Positions 1 to 9,031 of a stretch of DNA of 32,365 nucleotides are shown here, piece by piece (within the stretch, counting starts at the first letter, position 1; each line of letters starts with the position of its first letter). The translations under genes and the position numbers were made by a program. The notes beneath the pieces are model-generated. The model made no database searches and had not been told where the DNA came from. It saw nothing but the letters and a program-made list of their open reading frames with translations. Origin of the DNA: Nitrospina sp. (lineage in GTDB: Bacteria; Nitrospinota; Nitrospinia; Nitrospinales; VA-1); the NCBI GenBank assembly GCA_018673915.1, contig JABHBK010000070.1, positions 1 to 32,365 of the forward strand, written 5' to 3'.

Positions 1-6
1 AAAGAG

Positions 7-80
7 TGCGCCCAGCAGGACTCGAACCTGCGACCTACGGTTCCGCAAACCGTCGCTCTATCCAGCTGAGCCATGGGCGC
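7..80 (-). tRNA. tRNA-Arg (anticodon GCG)
   Basis: Full cloverleaf on the minus strand: acceptor GCGCCCA pairs with TGGGCGC, D-stem GCTC/GAGC, anticodon stem ACGGT/ACCGT around loop TTGCGGA, T-arm GCAGG-TTCGAGT-CCTGC, discriminator A. The anticodon is GCG, reading Arg CGC and, by wobble, CGU. The 3' CCA is not encoded (the next bases read CTC), unlike the two intact serine tRNAs of this window. Most bacteria read the CGN box with an ACG (inosine) tRNA, so a G34 arginine tRNA is less common. Confidence 0.95.
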
Positions 81-107
81 ATATTGGGATAGGATCCCAA
101 TTAAAAA

Positions 108-728
108 TCAGGATACATCAATAGGTATATAATCCATCAATTGCAGAGCATAGTCTTCATGCTCGAACGCATACATTGTGGGATATTTTGCGAATGCCCA
201 CCCTGTATAAAGGGTCTTGCCATTTTGTTCAACCACTAATTGAATAGCGGGGTTGGTCAACTCATTTCCGTTTGACGTGTAAGCATTTTGGCTCATTACA
301 AAATTAGGCAAAAACGGCCCCACTGTAACCCTGATTCCGGAATCTTCCAACTCAAAACTGGATCCCAGAGTGACGGTCTTCATTTCATTGCGTTCTTCAT
401 CCTTTTTATTCTTGATCAGAAGCTTGACCGCTTTCCACTTACCTTTTACCCCACCCGGCACATCAATGGCCCGCTCTACTTTGACCGCTTCCTGAACATT
501 GGGGTGGTTTTCGTCTACCGGCTTGCCAGCATAATCAGCATCCACCTGCTGAGCAGGTTTTGATCGGGACCCTTCAAACTGGGAAACATTCAGTTTATTT
601 ATATCGGTCGTAGGCAAGTCTGCAATGTCTTCCTTGCTTTCATGGGTGCATCCGATGAACACCGACAACACAAGTATCAGCCAAATTCTATTTTTAATTA
701 AACGTGTCAAATCTTTTACCTTACTCAT
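108..728 (-). CDS. DUF2155-like lipoprotein
   Basis: A 206-residue protein starting MSKVKDL. The reading frame stays open upstream to 788, but that part runs through tRNA-Ser, so I take the ATG at 728. Residues about 10-27 form a lipoprotein signal peptide with hydrophobic core and lipobox FIGC, giving lipid-Cys27. A low-complexity linker follows, then a C-terminal domain of about 100 residues with a stretch like GWAFAKYP...AFEHEDYAL. This resembles the DUF2155 family (GWMFAxxPxxxxxEHPxY), found in envelope proteins of proteobacteria; its function is unknown. No Shine-Dalgarno is obvious. It sits between two tRNA genes and probably has its own transcript. The lipoprotein call is firm, the family call moderate. 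Confidence 0.75.
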   Translation of the reverse strand: MSKVKDLTRLIKNRIWLILVLSVFIGCTHESKEDIADLPTTDINKLNVSQFEGSRSKPAQQVDADYAGKPVDENHPNVQEAVKVERAIDVPGGVKGKWKAVKLLIKNKKDEERNEMKTVTLGSSFELEDSGIRVTVGPFLPNFVMSQNAYTSNGNELTNPAIQLVVEQNGKTLYTGWAFAKYPTMYAFEHEDYALQLMDYIPIDVS

Positions 729-736
729 TATAAAGG

Positions 737-828
<92 letters not shown>

Positions 829-903
829 AGTTTATTTGGACGCTGAGAATATTCAGCGAATTTTTTTAAACAACTGATTTTATTGGGAAATTTATTTAAT
901 TAT

Positions 904-989
904 TCGTGGAGGGAGTAAGATTCTATCCCATTGAACCTTCGTTCAACAGTTTTCAAAACCACCGCCTTAAACCAATTGGCCCTTCCTAC
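904..989 (-). pseudogene. Decayed tRNA-Ser(UGA) copy
   Basis: This 86-base stretch aligns without gaps over the full length of the intact tRNA-Ser(UGA) at 11202-11287, with 16 differences by my count (about 81% identity). The anticodon loop TTGAAAA and much of the variable arm survive, but the acceptor stem is mispaired (GTAGGAA against TCCCTCC), the T-loop TTCGAAT has become ATAGAAT and the terminal CCA is CGA. It cannot fold as a working tRNA. It is a relic of duplication or of integration at a tRNA gene, and matches the functional copy in orientation. Confidence 0.85.
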
Positions 990-1253
990 TTCCTCGTGTA
1001 TTTATGATAGTTATCCAGTTCCTCGAAAAAGTCAAGAACCTGTTATCTCTAAGGCTCAATATTTGAGTAATATAAAAATTCCAAATTTGTTCAATCCCCA
1101 AAACTGACCGAAATTCTAAATATTTATTATTTCGTTTCAAATACGATGGTTTGTACTGAAACATATATCATTAGAACGGCTTGAAGGACAAATTTTTTAT
1201 TTCTTTTCCGTGGTGAGAACCTTGATAGAACTTTTTGTCCTAAGGAAAGAATA

Positions 1254-3542
1254 TTAATTTTTTTCATTAAATTTTAAAATTATTCGATTTTCCTTAAAAA
1301 CATTGTTCAAAAAGATCATTAACGAAAGAAGAGCCAGAGGAAGAAAGTGTAAACTCCAGCGAGGCGAATAGGCTATCGTTGACACAAAAATATAGGGAGC
1401 AAACAACCCCAAAAAGGCTATTCCAAAACTCAGCGGGAAGTTGAAGAGTGGTTTAGGACGCCAAACCAACGCTAGTAATGCAACAAATAAGCCTGAGGCC
1501 AAAAAATACGCTGATATAGACATAGGAATGGGCCAGTTATTGCCGGTTATTATCTCATAGAAGTGCCACAATGGAGTAACACCCTCGTCTTCAAAGCGTG
1601 GGTGACCTTTACCGGCAATGAAGAAACCTGCCTCAAGAACCCAGTTCCGCCAACAAACTAGGCCAACGCCTATAACTATTCCACCTGTCCAATAATAAGC
1701 CAGTCGATGCCAACCTATTTTAAAGCGCTCCCAATACTCCTTCCATCCTCCAGTTGGACCCTTAACTGGTTCAAGGGTTAATAAAGCTATAGCCGCGATA
1801 ACACCCAAATGATCTTGTCGTCCCCAATATCCAAGAATGCCGCAAAGGGTAGCCAGAAAAATATTAATCCTGCCGCTTTCACGGGCTTGAAGCAAAAACC
1901 AGGCAGCTAGAAACAGGAACAACATTGCTGTGTTCTCACTCATCCCCTGACCAATACAATATCTATAACTCCCATTAAAGGTCATACAAAGGTAGGCCAT
2001 ACTGGTTAAAAAAGCTGTAAGAGGAGGCATTCGAAACTTTAAAGCCAAGCTTCCGAGAAGGGTGGCTGCCCCCAATACACACCAAACATCAAACATTGAC
2101 CAGGAAACTACAGACTGTCCAAATAATCCACCTGCGAGAGCCCTTACATAAGGATACAATTCCCTGCCCATCACAGCTGACTCTCCCCCGGTAAACCATT
2201 CACCTCCGACTACGATTCGACGTGAAAAAAATTGATAGCCTGTCATATCATTTCCCGCAACAAACACATACCACTGCCCAATTTTATGTCCCCAGGTATG
2301 CAGAAAGAACACTAGTGAAGGGAGTCCGAAAAATACAAATGTACTTCGTACAATTCGGCTAGAGTGAAAAATTCGGTAATCTTTTTTGATGTAGGTCCAG
2401 AAAAGAAATCCTAAACCTGCAAAGATGGTTGATACACCTAGATGAGAAATTTTTGTCACATCCACCTGATTGACCATTTTTAAAACCTTATCAATCATTG
2501 GGCCAAAAAATATTGAAACAAAAAGAATTAATGAACTAAAGCCAGCCAATGGCAACGTAAGCACCTGCTCCTTAACCAAAATACCCGCTGTCCATATTGC
2601 CCACGCCAGAAAAAACAGGCACATCAATGCATCACTCACCCAACTCAAACCTTTATAGAATGCTATGGTATTTGAATCTAGAGATAAAACAGACTCATCC
2701 TGCCAAAAACTTCCTCGGCTCATATTAGAGATCACAGCTTGATTAGACTCAACCCATACTGGAATAAGAGACCATTGAGCTCCCTTGTATTTTAGCTTGC
2801 CTGACACCCTCCATTTTCCTTCAGGCAAAAGTGCTACCTGTTTCACTTCTGCAAAACTTTTTACTGGGAAAAGAACAACATCTTTACCTTCCTTATTTTT
2901 TGCTAGCAAACTCCCCTCTTCAACCCCTTCTGCAATCAAAGCAAATTGTTTTCCCTCCGGCACAAACAGAGTTCCCTCAATTTCATAAATCGGATTCAAA
3001 TCTTCGTACCTTTTAACCGAAAGAGGAATGGCCCAATCTAAGGGAAAGTCCATTTTCTCCCTCCAAGGTTTCTGAAGGATTCCTGATGCATTCTGATTCC
3101 ATGTGGTCGCAAAAGTTTTGACCCAGCCTTCACTAGTCAAAAGGTTAAATTTACCCATCATGTGGCGAGGTTCCTGACGCTTGCACACATCTTTGAAATA
3201 CACACAATATCCGGTGTCATAAAATAATTCTTCTTGGCTCATTTTTGGGTATGCTTTCACCAGCCATCCCCCTGCAGGTGCCCCAGAATACAGGATGATT
3301 TTCACTACCAATATTCCCGCAAGAAAAAAAATAGAATACTTAAATGACAAAAACCTCCTACCTAGAGCAAACAAAAAGGGAATGATGGCTAGAACCACCC
3401 AAGTTTCTGCTACACCATTCCAAGGCAAACCATCAAGCCAGGCTGGGACCCTTGAAGGAAGCATCACAATACCTGCCAAAAAAATAATGCCCAGAATCAA
3501 CCGAAAAGAATTCTTCGTAAAAATTTTTGATGCCAAAGTCAT
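1254..3542 (-). CDS. Large polytopic membrane protein, GT-C-like
   Basis: A 762-residue protein with many hydrophobic helices: about two or three in the first 90 residues, a soluble, probably periplasmic region at about 95-290, then at least eight more helices to the C-terminus. Around residues 430-480 a stretch reads NDMTGYQ..SRRIV.GGEWFTGGE.....ELYPYVRAL..GLFGQS. This resembles the first extracytoplasmic loop of GT-C-fold enzymes that take sugars from polyprenyl-phosphate donors. A GGAG lies 9 bases before the ATG, supporting the start. I recognise no exact family. Its place beside glycosyltransferases fits transfer of a sugar to a surface glycan or protein, but that is inference. Confidence 0.6.
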   Translation of the reverse strand: MTLASKIFTKNSFRLILGIIFLAGIVMLPSRVPAWLDGLPWNGVAETWVVLAIIPFLFALGRRFLSFKYSIFFLAGILVVKIILYSGAPAGGWLVKAYPKMSQEELFYDTGYCVYFKDVCKRQEPRHMMGKFNLLTSEGWVKTFATTWNQNASGILQKPWREKMDFPLDWAIPLSVKRYEDLNPIYEIEGTLFVPEGKQFALIAEGVEEGSLLAKNKEGKDVVLFPVKSFAEVKQVALLPEGKWRVSGKLKYKGAQWSLIPVWVESNQAVISNMSRGSFWQDESVLSLDSNTIAFYKGLSWVSDALMCLFFLAWAIWTAGILVKEQVLTLPLAGFSSLILFVSIFFGPMIDKVLKMVNQVDVTKISHLGVSTIFAGLGFLFWTYIKKDYRIFHSSRIVRSTFVFFGLPSLVFFLHTWGHKIGQWYVFVAGNDMTGYQFFSRRIVVGGEWFTGGESAVMGRELYPYVRALAGGLFGQSVVSWSMFDVWCVLGAATLLGSLALKFRMPPLTAFLTSMAYLCMTFNGSYRYCIGQGMSENTAMLFLFLAAWFLLQARESGRINIFLATLCGILGYWGRQDHLGVIAAIALLTLEPVKGPTGGWKEYWERFKIGWHRLAYYWTGGIVIGVGLVCWRNWVLEAGFFIAGKGHPRFEDEGVTPLWHFYEIITGNNWPIPMSISAYFLASGLFVALLALVWRPKPLFNFPLSFGIAFLGLFAPYIFVSTIAYSPRWSLHFLPLALLSLMIFLNNVFKENRIILKFNEKN

Positions 3543-3674
3543 GTAGTTTGCTCCAAAACTGGATGTTTTATTTGGTTATTTGACAAAGCCATTAAGAATG
3601 AAAACACCTACGTGGTTTATTTCGGTTTTACATTAGGTTCAATATAAAATTTTTTCACTCAAGAGATGGATGCT

Positions 3675-5228
3675 TTAAGGGGAATATGAAGATGGGGCTT
3701 TTTTTCTTCTAAACATATCTTTTAATCGATGTTCGAACACCGTTGCAGATATATTTTCCGATAATATATTTTTTATCGTTCTAAAGATACGCAAAGGATG
3801 ACAAATATAACTGATGAAATAATTCGTTAATATAAAAACTGTTCGAACAAAACCTAAAACTCTCCAATTAATTCGCGGATTACTACAAATTACATTCCAG
3901 GATAAATAATCACTGTTGAGCGAGGTGAGTTGTAAAAAATAATCATCCCCAATTTTTAAATTTCCATCGGTAAAGAGTTTGCGAAAAATTTCTGTGCCTG
4001 GGTAAGGAGAAAAAATAAATACTGGAACTTCGTCCACACCCTTAATAGCCATTTTAATTCCAAATGCAAGCGTCTTAAAAATATCGAACCAGGTTTCATG
4101 AGGAAAACCAATTATCAAATTAGTTCTAACTATAATATTTTGTCGCTTGGCCTCGAAAATGGATTCCTCCATTTGATCGAGGTGGATTTTTTTCTTGATA
4201 TGGACAAGCGTATCTGGGGATGCACTTTCCGGTGCATAAACAAGGTAATTACAACCTGTTTTACTTAGTAATTCCAGCACTTCTCGATCTAATACTTCGC
4301 TGCGAGTTCCGCTGGGCAAGGACCATTTGATATTAATATTTTCTTCAATCATCCTCCGGCAAAACTCAACGATCCAACCTTTTTTTGTTATAGCAGTCAA
4401 GTCATAAAATTGCAGGCTCGTTATATTATATTTTTTAATATAAAATTTAATTTCTTTAATCGCATCCTCAACATCTCTCAAAATATAACGGGTAGTCCAC
4501 ATCTGAGGGCTTGAGCAAAAGGTGCATCGGTAAGGGCAACCTCTGGAAACTAAAAAAGGCATATCCCTTTCAGACGTCACCCCATAAGATTTTCCAGCGC
4601 TCCAAAACTTTTCCAAATAATTTTCCGGCCAATAGGGCCACCCTATTTCATCAATTTTTCTTATTCGTGGTGGAGCTTCCTGACTTCCGATAAAGGTATT
4701 TGAGGAATCAATAAAAGCAATTCCTTCCACTTCCTTGAAGTCTCTTTTTGCTGTATAGGCTTCCAATAAATTAAAGAATGTTTGCTCTCCTTCTCCCAGT
4801 ACACAGACATCCAAGGCTGGACAATCCCGAAGACTATATTCTGGAAGAGCAGTAAAATGTTCGCCCCCGCCAACAAAAAGAATATTAGGAAATTTTTGTT
4901 TTATCAGGTTAATCAGGTCACGGTAAACAGGCCACTCCCCCGAAAACATTCCAGAAAAACCAATTACATCTGTAGATTCTGGAATACGGTTTAATATTTC
5001 ATTAAAGGTAAGACCTTGGCAATTGAACCCGGGATATTTTTCAGGTGCCCAAATTTCGTTCAACCCCTCTGCAATAGCATCCACCCAAGTTGTTTCATAG
5101 CCTTCTGAACGAAGAAACCCATCAACATAGGCCATTCCTATAGCCGTGGTCGCTTCATTATTTACGGCGCCCTCCCTGAAAACCAGCGGGCCACGCACCA
5201 AAGTAACTTTAAGATCTTTTTTGTTCAT
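3675..5228 (-). CDS. B12-binding-type radical SAM protein (first of tandem pair)
   Basis: About 517 residues from the ATG at 5228 (MNKKDLKV); the frame extends to a TTG at 5285, but the chosen start lines up with the neighbouring paralogue. The N-terminal 200 residues have a Rossmann-like cobalamin-binding fold pattern (VIGFSGMFSG, FVGGGEHFTALPE, VLGEGEQTF) without the DxHxxG motif, as in BchE-type proteins. The radical SAM core follows with RGCPYRCTFC, cysteines at about 231, 235 and 238 binding the 4Fe-4S cluster, then YAPESAS and a GFPHET stretch. The C-terminus is variable. Such proteins do methylations or rearrangements on unactivated carbons; the substrate is unknown. It is 90 bases downstream of a second such gene on the same strand. 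Confidence 0.85.
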   Translation of the reverse strand: MNKKDLKVTLVRGPLVFREGAVNNEATTAIGMAYVDGFLRSEGYETTWVDAIAEGLNEIWAPEKYPGFNCQGLTFNEILNRIPESTDVIGFSGMFSGEWPVYRDLINLIKQKFPNILFVGGGEHFTALPEYSLRDCPALDVCVLGEGEQTFFNLLEAYTAKRDFKEVEGIAFIDSSNTFIGSQEAPPRIRKIDEIGWPYWPENYLEKFWSAGKSYGVTSERDMPFLVSRGCPYRCTFCSSPQMWTTRYILRDVEDAIKEIKFYIKKYNITSLQFYDLTAITKKGWIVEFCRRMIEENINIKWSLPSGTRSEVLDREVLELLSKTGCNYLVYAPESASPDTLVHIKKKIHLDQMEESIFEAKRQNIIVRTNLIIGFPHETWFDIFKTLAFGIKMAIKGVDEVPVFIFSPYPGTEIFRKLFTDGNLKIGDDYFLQLTSLNSDYLSWNVICSNPRINWRVLGFVRTVFILTNYFISYICHPLRIFRTIKNILSENISATVFEHRLKDMFRRKKAPSSYSP

Positions 5229-5318
5229 TGCTTGAAAACGGGTGAGTTTAATATTTTTTGAGGACTGGTTTCTATAAAACAGCAAATAGTTAAATATTTT
5301 TCCCGGTACGCAGTTCTA

Positions 5319-6983
5319 TTAGTTTTTCGAATTAAAGGTTTCTTTTTTCCAGAAACGTAAAGTTTTTAAAAGGCTGTGGCCATAAGCATAATGTGGCTTA
5401 CTTTGCAAAATGGTCTTCACAGTAGACGAAGAATCATAGGGATATGAAGCCAACCCAATATCTGTCTTTTTTGTAGATTTCTTTTTAATTCCGAAATGTT
5501 TTATAAATTGAAGCAATGTTCTTTCGGTCTTCGTTTCCTCAATATTTCGCATTACATTGAAAAAAGATTTCATAAATAAAAGTGGGTGATAGATCATCCT
5601 CGTTAAATGGAATCCTATATAAGCTTTGAGCCTTAGGGAATTGAGCTCTTCCGCGTCCATATAATCGTTCCAGGATACGGCCTTGTTCATGTCCCCAACT
5701 GCTAAAAGATCAAGGAAATCCATTTCCTGGTTTTTCTTTTTAGCAACTTTCCATAATGGAGTACCCGGTAATGGAATAAATAAACCAAAAGCCACTTCAT
5801 CAATCCCGCATTTAGCTAGTTCCTTGGCGTAATTTATAGTTTCTTGAACCTCGCTGCGAGTTTCTCCCGGAAGCCCAATAATAAAATACGCTGCCACTTT
5901 CAATCCCAAATTATGCGCCAAAGCCCCACAATCTTTTAGTTGAGCCAAGTCAAAATCTTTACCTTTCTCAATAATTTCTTTTAGGACTCTTTCTGATCCG
6001 GTTTCCGGGGCCAAAGTAACATGAAGGCAACCACTTTCCCTCATTTTGGTAAGCATTTCACTATCTGTCACACTCGCCCGAATTCCATTAGGGGTCTGCC
6101 ATTTTATATTTAGGTCACGATCAAGAATTTCATCGCAAATTCCAATCAAACGCTCTTTATTTATGGTCATGTTATCGTCTTCAAAATGAAATTCATTTAT
6201 TCCCCACTCTTTAAGGCAATATTCCATTTCATCGACAACATCCATTGGGGTTCTCGCTATCCATACTGTTCTTCTTGATTCGCAAAAGGTGCATCCGTAT
6301 GGGCAACCTCTGGAGCTTAAAATTGAGGTCCACCTCCCTGAGGAAGGCCCATGTCCTTCTTGAGCCTGAATATAATTTTCCATCGGTAACAAATGTCGAG
6401 CTGGAAAAGGTATATTATCCTGATTTAAGTTTTTAATTCTTTTACTTGAATTTAATACAATAATGTTCCCAGATTTATCCCGAGTAGCCAACCCTGAAAG
6501 CTCGTTTAATTCTAACTTTCCATCCAAATAATTTACCAGTCCCAATAAGCTTTCTTCACCTTCTCCTATGGCTACAAAATCAACTTCTGGAACATTTTTT
6601 AGTATTTCATCATAAAGAGCAGAAGGGTGAGGACCCCCTAACACTATTTTCTTTTCAGGATATGCCTTGCGAATTTCCTGACACAGCACTTCGACCGCCG
6701 GGTAAGCAAAGGAAAACAAGTTAGAAATCCCCACCAAATTGGTGTCAGAATCAATTCTTCTGATAATTTCTGACACTTTTAACCCTCTTAAAAAAGACCC
6801 TTTTTCAAAAGAATTGATTTCATGTGGGTCTTCTCCTAATGCGTCAATGATTTGGACGGGATAGTCGTTTCCAATGAGGAAAGAAGCCAAATAGGCTACA
6901 CCCAAGGGGGGAGTCAGGCCGGCTGCAACTTGACCCTTGCTGAAAATTTGCTGAGGGTTAATTAATGTCGTTTTTGTTCTCAT
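5319..6983 (-). CDS. B12-binding-type radical SAM protein (second of tandem pair)
   Basis: About 554 residues from the ATG at 6983 (MRTKTTLIN); a TTG three codons upstream is the alternative. The N-terminal cobalamin-binding-type domain shows LTPPLGVAYLASFL, IVLGGPHPSALYDE and AIGEGEESL. The radical SAM motif is RGCPYGCTFC (cysteines at about 227, 231 and 234), followed by FHFEDDNMTINKER, LAPETGSERVL, GLPGET and FIPLPGTPLW, a common order in BchE/HpnP-like proteins. It has the same architecture as the downstream gene and the two probably form one transcript. The divergent sugar operon begins 313 bases away, so a shared regulatory region is possible. The substrate is unknown. Confidence 0.88.
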   Translation of the reverse strand: MRTKTTLINPQQIFSKGQVAAGLTPPLGVAYLASFLIGNDYPVQIIDALGEDPHEINSFEKGSFLRGLKVSEIIRRIDSDTNLVGISNLFSFAYPAVEVLCQEIRKAYPEKKIVLGGPHPSALYDEILKNVPEVDFVAIGEGEESLLGLVNYLDGKLELNELSGLATRDKSGNIIVLNSSKRIKNLNQDNIPFPARHLLPMENYIQAQEGHGPSSGRWTSILSSRGCPYGCTFCESRRTVWIARTPMDVVDEMEYCLKEWGINEFHFEDDNMTINKERLIGICDEILDRDLNIKWQTPNGIRASVTDSEMLTKMRESGCLHVTLAPETGSERVLKEIIEKGKDFDLAQLKDCGALAHNLGLKVAAYFIIGLPGETRSEVQETINYAKELAKCGIDEVAFGLFIPLPGTPLWKVAKKKNQEMDFLDLLAVGDMNKAVSWNDYMDAEELNSLRLKAYIGFHLTRMIYHPLLFMKSFFNVMRNIEETKTERTLLQFIKHFGIKKKSTKKTDIGLASYPYDSSSTVKTILQSKPHYAYGHSLLKTLRFWKKETFNSKN

Positions 6984-7296
6984 ATTTTGCAAATTAATTG
7001 CTCAAGTTCTTCCCGCATTATAGCATTGCATAATAAGCACTATTACATATATTATATGATTTATTTTGCTGTCGTATTAGGTTCTCTGAAGTTTTTTCTC
7101 AAACTGTCGATAATAATCAGACTCTCTAAACTTAACGGCTTAAGAAGTATTTTTCTTGATTAATTTGCTTATACTCCCTAAATTCCATACATAAATCTCT
7201 GGTCTTCATTTAACCCCTTCCTTTTAGAAGCAGGATCACAGAGACAGGATTATCGGAGGCAAATCTTGCAAATCACCCATTGCAGAAGAATTCCAA
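6984..7296. other. Divergent intergenic region
   Basis: This 313-base AT-rich spacer separates the minus-strand radical SAM pair from the plus-strand sugar operon, so promoters for both should lie here. I see several AT-rich hexamers but no -35/-10 pair with good spacing, no clear operator palindrome and no convincing small ORF. Confidence 0.5.
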
Positions 7297-8283
7297 ATGA
7301 TTTTTAAAGCTGGATTGATCGGTTATGGATATTGGGGACCCATATTGCTGCGCAATTTCAGTTCTCATAGTGATGTTGAGATAAAAATAATTTGCGATCG
7401 AAACCCTTCCAAATTAGAAAGTGCCTTAACTATTTCGCCTTCAAGCCAAGTAAGCCAAAATGCTGAAAGTATATTTTCTGACCCTGATATTGATTTTGTA
7501 ATTATCGCCACCCAAGGAAAATCACATTATGATCTGGTAAAAAAAGGGTTACTTTCAGGTAAACATATTTTTGTTGAAAAACCCTTCGCATTAAATTTAG
7601 AACAGGCCAAGGAACTGGTTGAAATAAATAAACAATGTGATTTACAAATAATGGTAGATCATACTTTTTTGTTTACCCCAGAGTATCAAGTCGTAAAAGA
7701 AATTATCCGTAATCAAGACCTGGGAAAATTATTTCATTTTCATTCGACAAGAGCAGATTTTGGAAGGTTTCAAAGCGATATAAATATTTTAGGGCACCTG
7801 ATGTACCATGATGCTTATATTTTATTAGATCTTTTTGGTGAACAAAAACCTATAAACATAAAAGCCTCTGGAACAGCACATATCATTAATCCTTTGGAAG
7901 ATACCGCAGTGGTCTCAATAATTTACCCAAATGGATTTAATGCGGACATTATTAACAATATGTTATGCCCAATAAAGGAACGTAAAATATTTATAGCTGG
8001 TGAAAAAGCCATTCTTCTTTGGGATGATATGGCTATAAACGGTAATAAGTTGAAACTTTATAATAATAAAATAGTTTCCTATGATAGTAAAAGTGGGAAC
8101 TTAGAATACCCATCTAATAATTCAATTAAAACTTTGACGGTTTCCTCCAAACAAGCTATAGAAAATGAAGTAGACTATTTTATTTCCTGCCTGAAAGATG
8201 GTGATAAACCCAAGAATGATGAAAATGCGGGTTTACAAGTCATGCAATTTTTAGAAAATATTAATATCGCTATGCGCGCTTAA
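7297..8283 (+). CDS. Gfo/Idh/MocA-family oxidoreductase
   Basis: A 328-residue NAD(P)-dependent oxidoreductase of normal length. The N-terminal Rossmann fold has GYGYWG (residues 9-14), a variant of GxGxxG, then the family hallmark EKP at 94-96 and the conserved HD at 171-172 in the substrate domain, the position of the catalytic histidine. Family members oxidise or reduce ring carbons of sugars or nucleotide sugars, for example WlbA-type enzymes that make 3-keto sugars. It heads a four-gene plus-strand run with two glycosyltransferases and an FAD oxidoreductase, which suggests modification of a sugar for a surface glycan. No strong Shine-Dalgarno is seen. The exact substrate cannot be told. 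Confidence 0.88.
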   Translation: MIFKAGLIGYGYWGPILLRNFSSHSDVEIKIICDRNPSKLESALTISPSSQVSQNAESIFSDPDIDFVIIATQGKSHYDLVKKGLLSGKHIFVEKPFALNLEQAKELVEINKQCDLQIMVDHTFLFTPEYQVVKEIIRNQDLGKLFHFHSTRADFGRFQSDINILGHLMYHDAYILLDLFGEQKPINIKASGTAHIINPLEDTAVVSIIYPNGFNADIINNMLCPIKERKIFIAGEKAILLWDDMAINGNKLKLYNNKIVSYDSKSGNLEYPSNNSIKTLTVSSKQAIENEVDYFISCLKDGDKPKNDENAGLQVMQFLENINIAMRA

Positions 8284-8302
8284 AGAGTAACAAACTAAAA
8301 TA

Positions 8303-9031
8303 TTGAGTAATTTGAAGTTAGACATAACCATACCGATTTTGAATGAAGAGTCCCGATTAGAGAGAGGTGTAACTAAAACTGTTGAGTTTCTCGAAAAAAG
8401 CGAAATTAAAAATTACTCCATCACCCTTGCGGACAATGGATCGACTGATAACACAGAAAAGTTAGCCACAAACTTGACCGAACGCTTCCCAGCAGTTAGG
8501 GCTCTTAAAGTGGACAGAAGAGGGGTGGGGTTGGCTTTAAAACAATCATGGGCCTCCTCGGATGCCGATTTAATTGGGTATATGGATGTAGATCTCGCTA
8601 CTGATTTAAACCACATCTTAGAGGTCTACCAGATTTTTCAAAATAATGATGAAGTAGATATAATTAATGGATCCAGGCTTCTTCCTAATTCTCAAGTTTC
8701 AAATCGCTCAATACTACGAGGGATCACTTCTCGTGGATTTAACTTTCTTTTAAATACCATGCTTGATGTAAAGTTTTCTGATGGGATGTGTGGTTTTAAA
8801 TTCCTAAAAAAAACTTCTTATGACAAAATTTTTCAATCAGGCTTGGAAAACGACGGGTGGTTTTTTTGCACCGAGCTTTTAGTTAAAGCTGAATGGATGG
8901 GAATGAGGATTTGTGAAATCCCCGTAAAGTGGGAAGATGATGATGACTCCAGAGTCCGACTGTTTAAAACAATCATGAGTTACTCTAAAGAAATTAAGCG
9001 TCTAAAACTACAGAAGGCTCAAAAATATTAA
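8303..9031 (+). CDS. GT2-family glycosyltransferase (DPM1-like)
   Basis: A 242-residue GT-A-fold glycosyltransferase: the N-terminal strand reads IPILNEE (10-16), ADNGSTDNT follows near 43-51, and the metal-binding DxD is D95-V96-D97 in YMDVDLA. The length and SRLLP and DGMCGFKF stretches recall dolichyl/polyprenyl-phosphate sugar synthases without a membrane tail. It starts with TTG at 8303; no ATG is available near the conserved first strand. It lies 19 bases after the oxidoreductase and its stop directly abuts the next ATG, so translation is probably coupled. Likely role: moving a sugar from a nucleotide donor to a lipid carrier or glycan acceptor. Confidence 0.85.
   Translation: MSNLKLDITIPILNEESRLERGVTKTVEFLEKSEIKNYSITLADNGSTDNTEKLATNLTERFPAVRALKVDRRGVGLALKQSWASSDADLIGYMDVDLATDLNHILEVYQIFQNNDEVDIINGSRLLPNSQVSNRSILRGITSRGFNFLLNTMLDVKFSDGMCGFKFLKKTSYDKIFQSGLENDGWFFCTELLVKAEWMGMRICEIPVKWEDDDDSRVRLFKTIMSYSKEIKRLKLQKAQKY

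Noticed and set aside
967..1164. 65-codon minus-strand ORF beside the tRNA relic
   Set aside because: It overlaps the decayed tRNA, has no ribosome site or recognisable domain and lies in AT-rich DNA; chance ORF.
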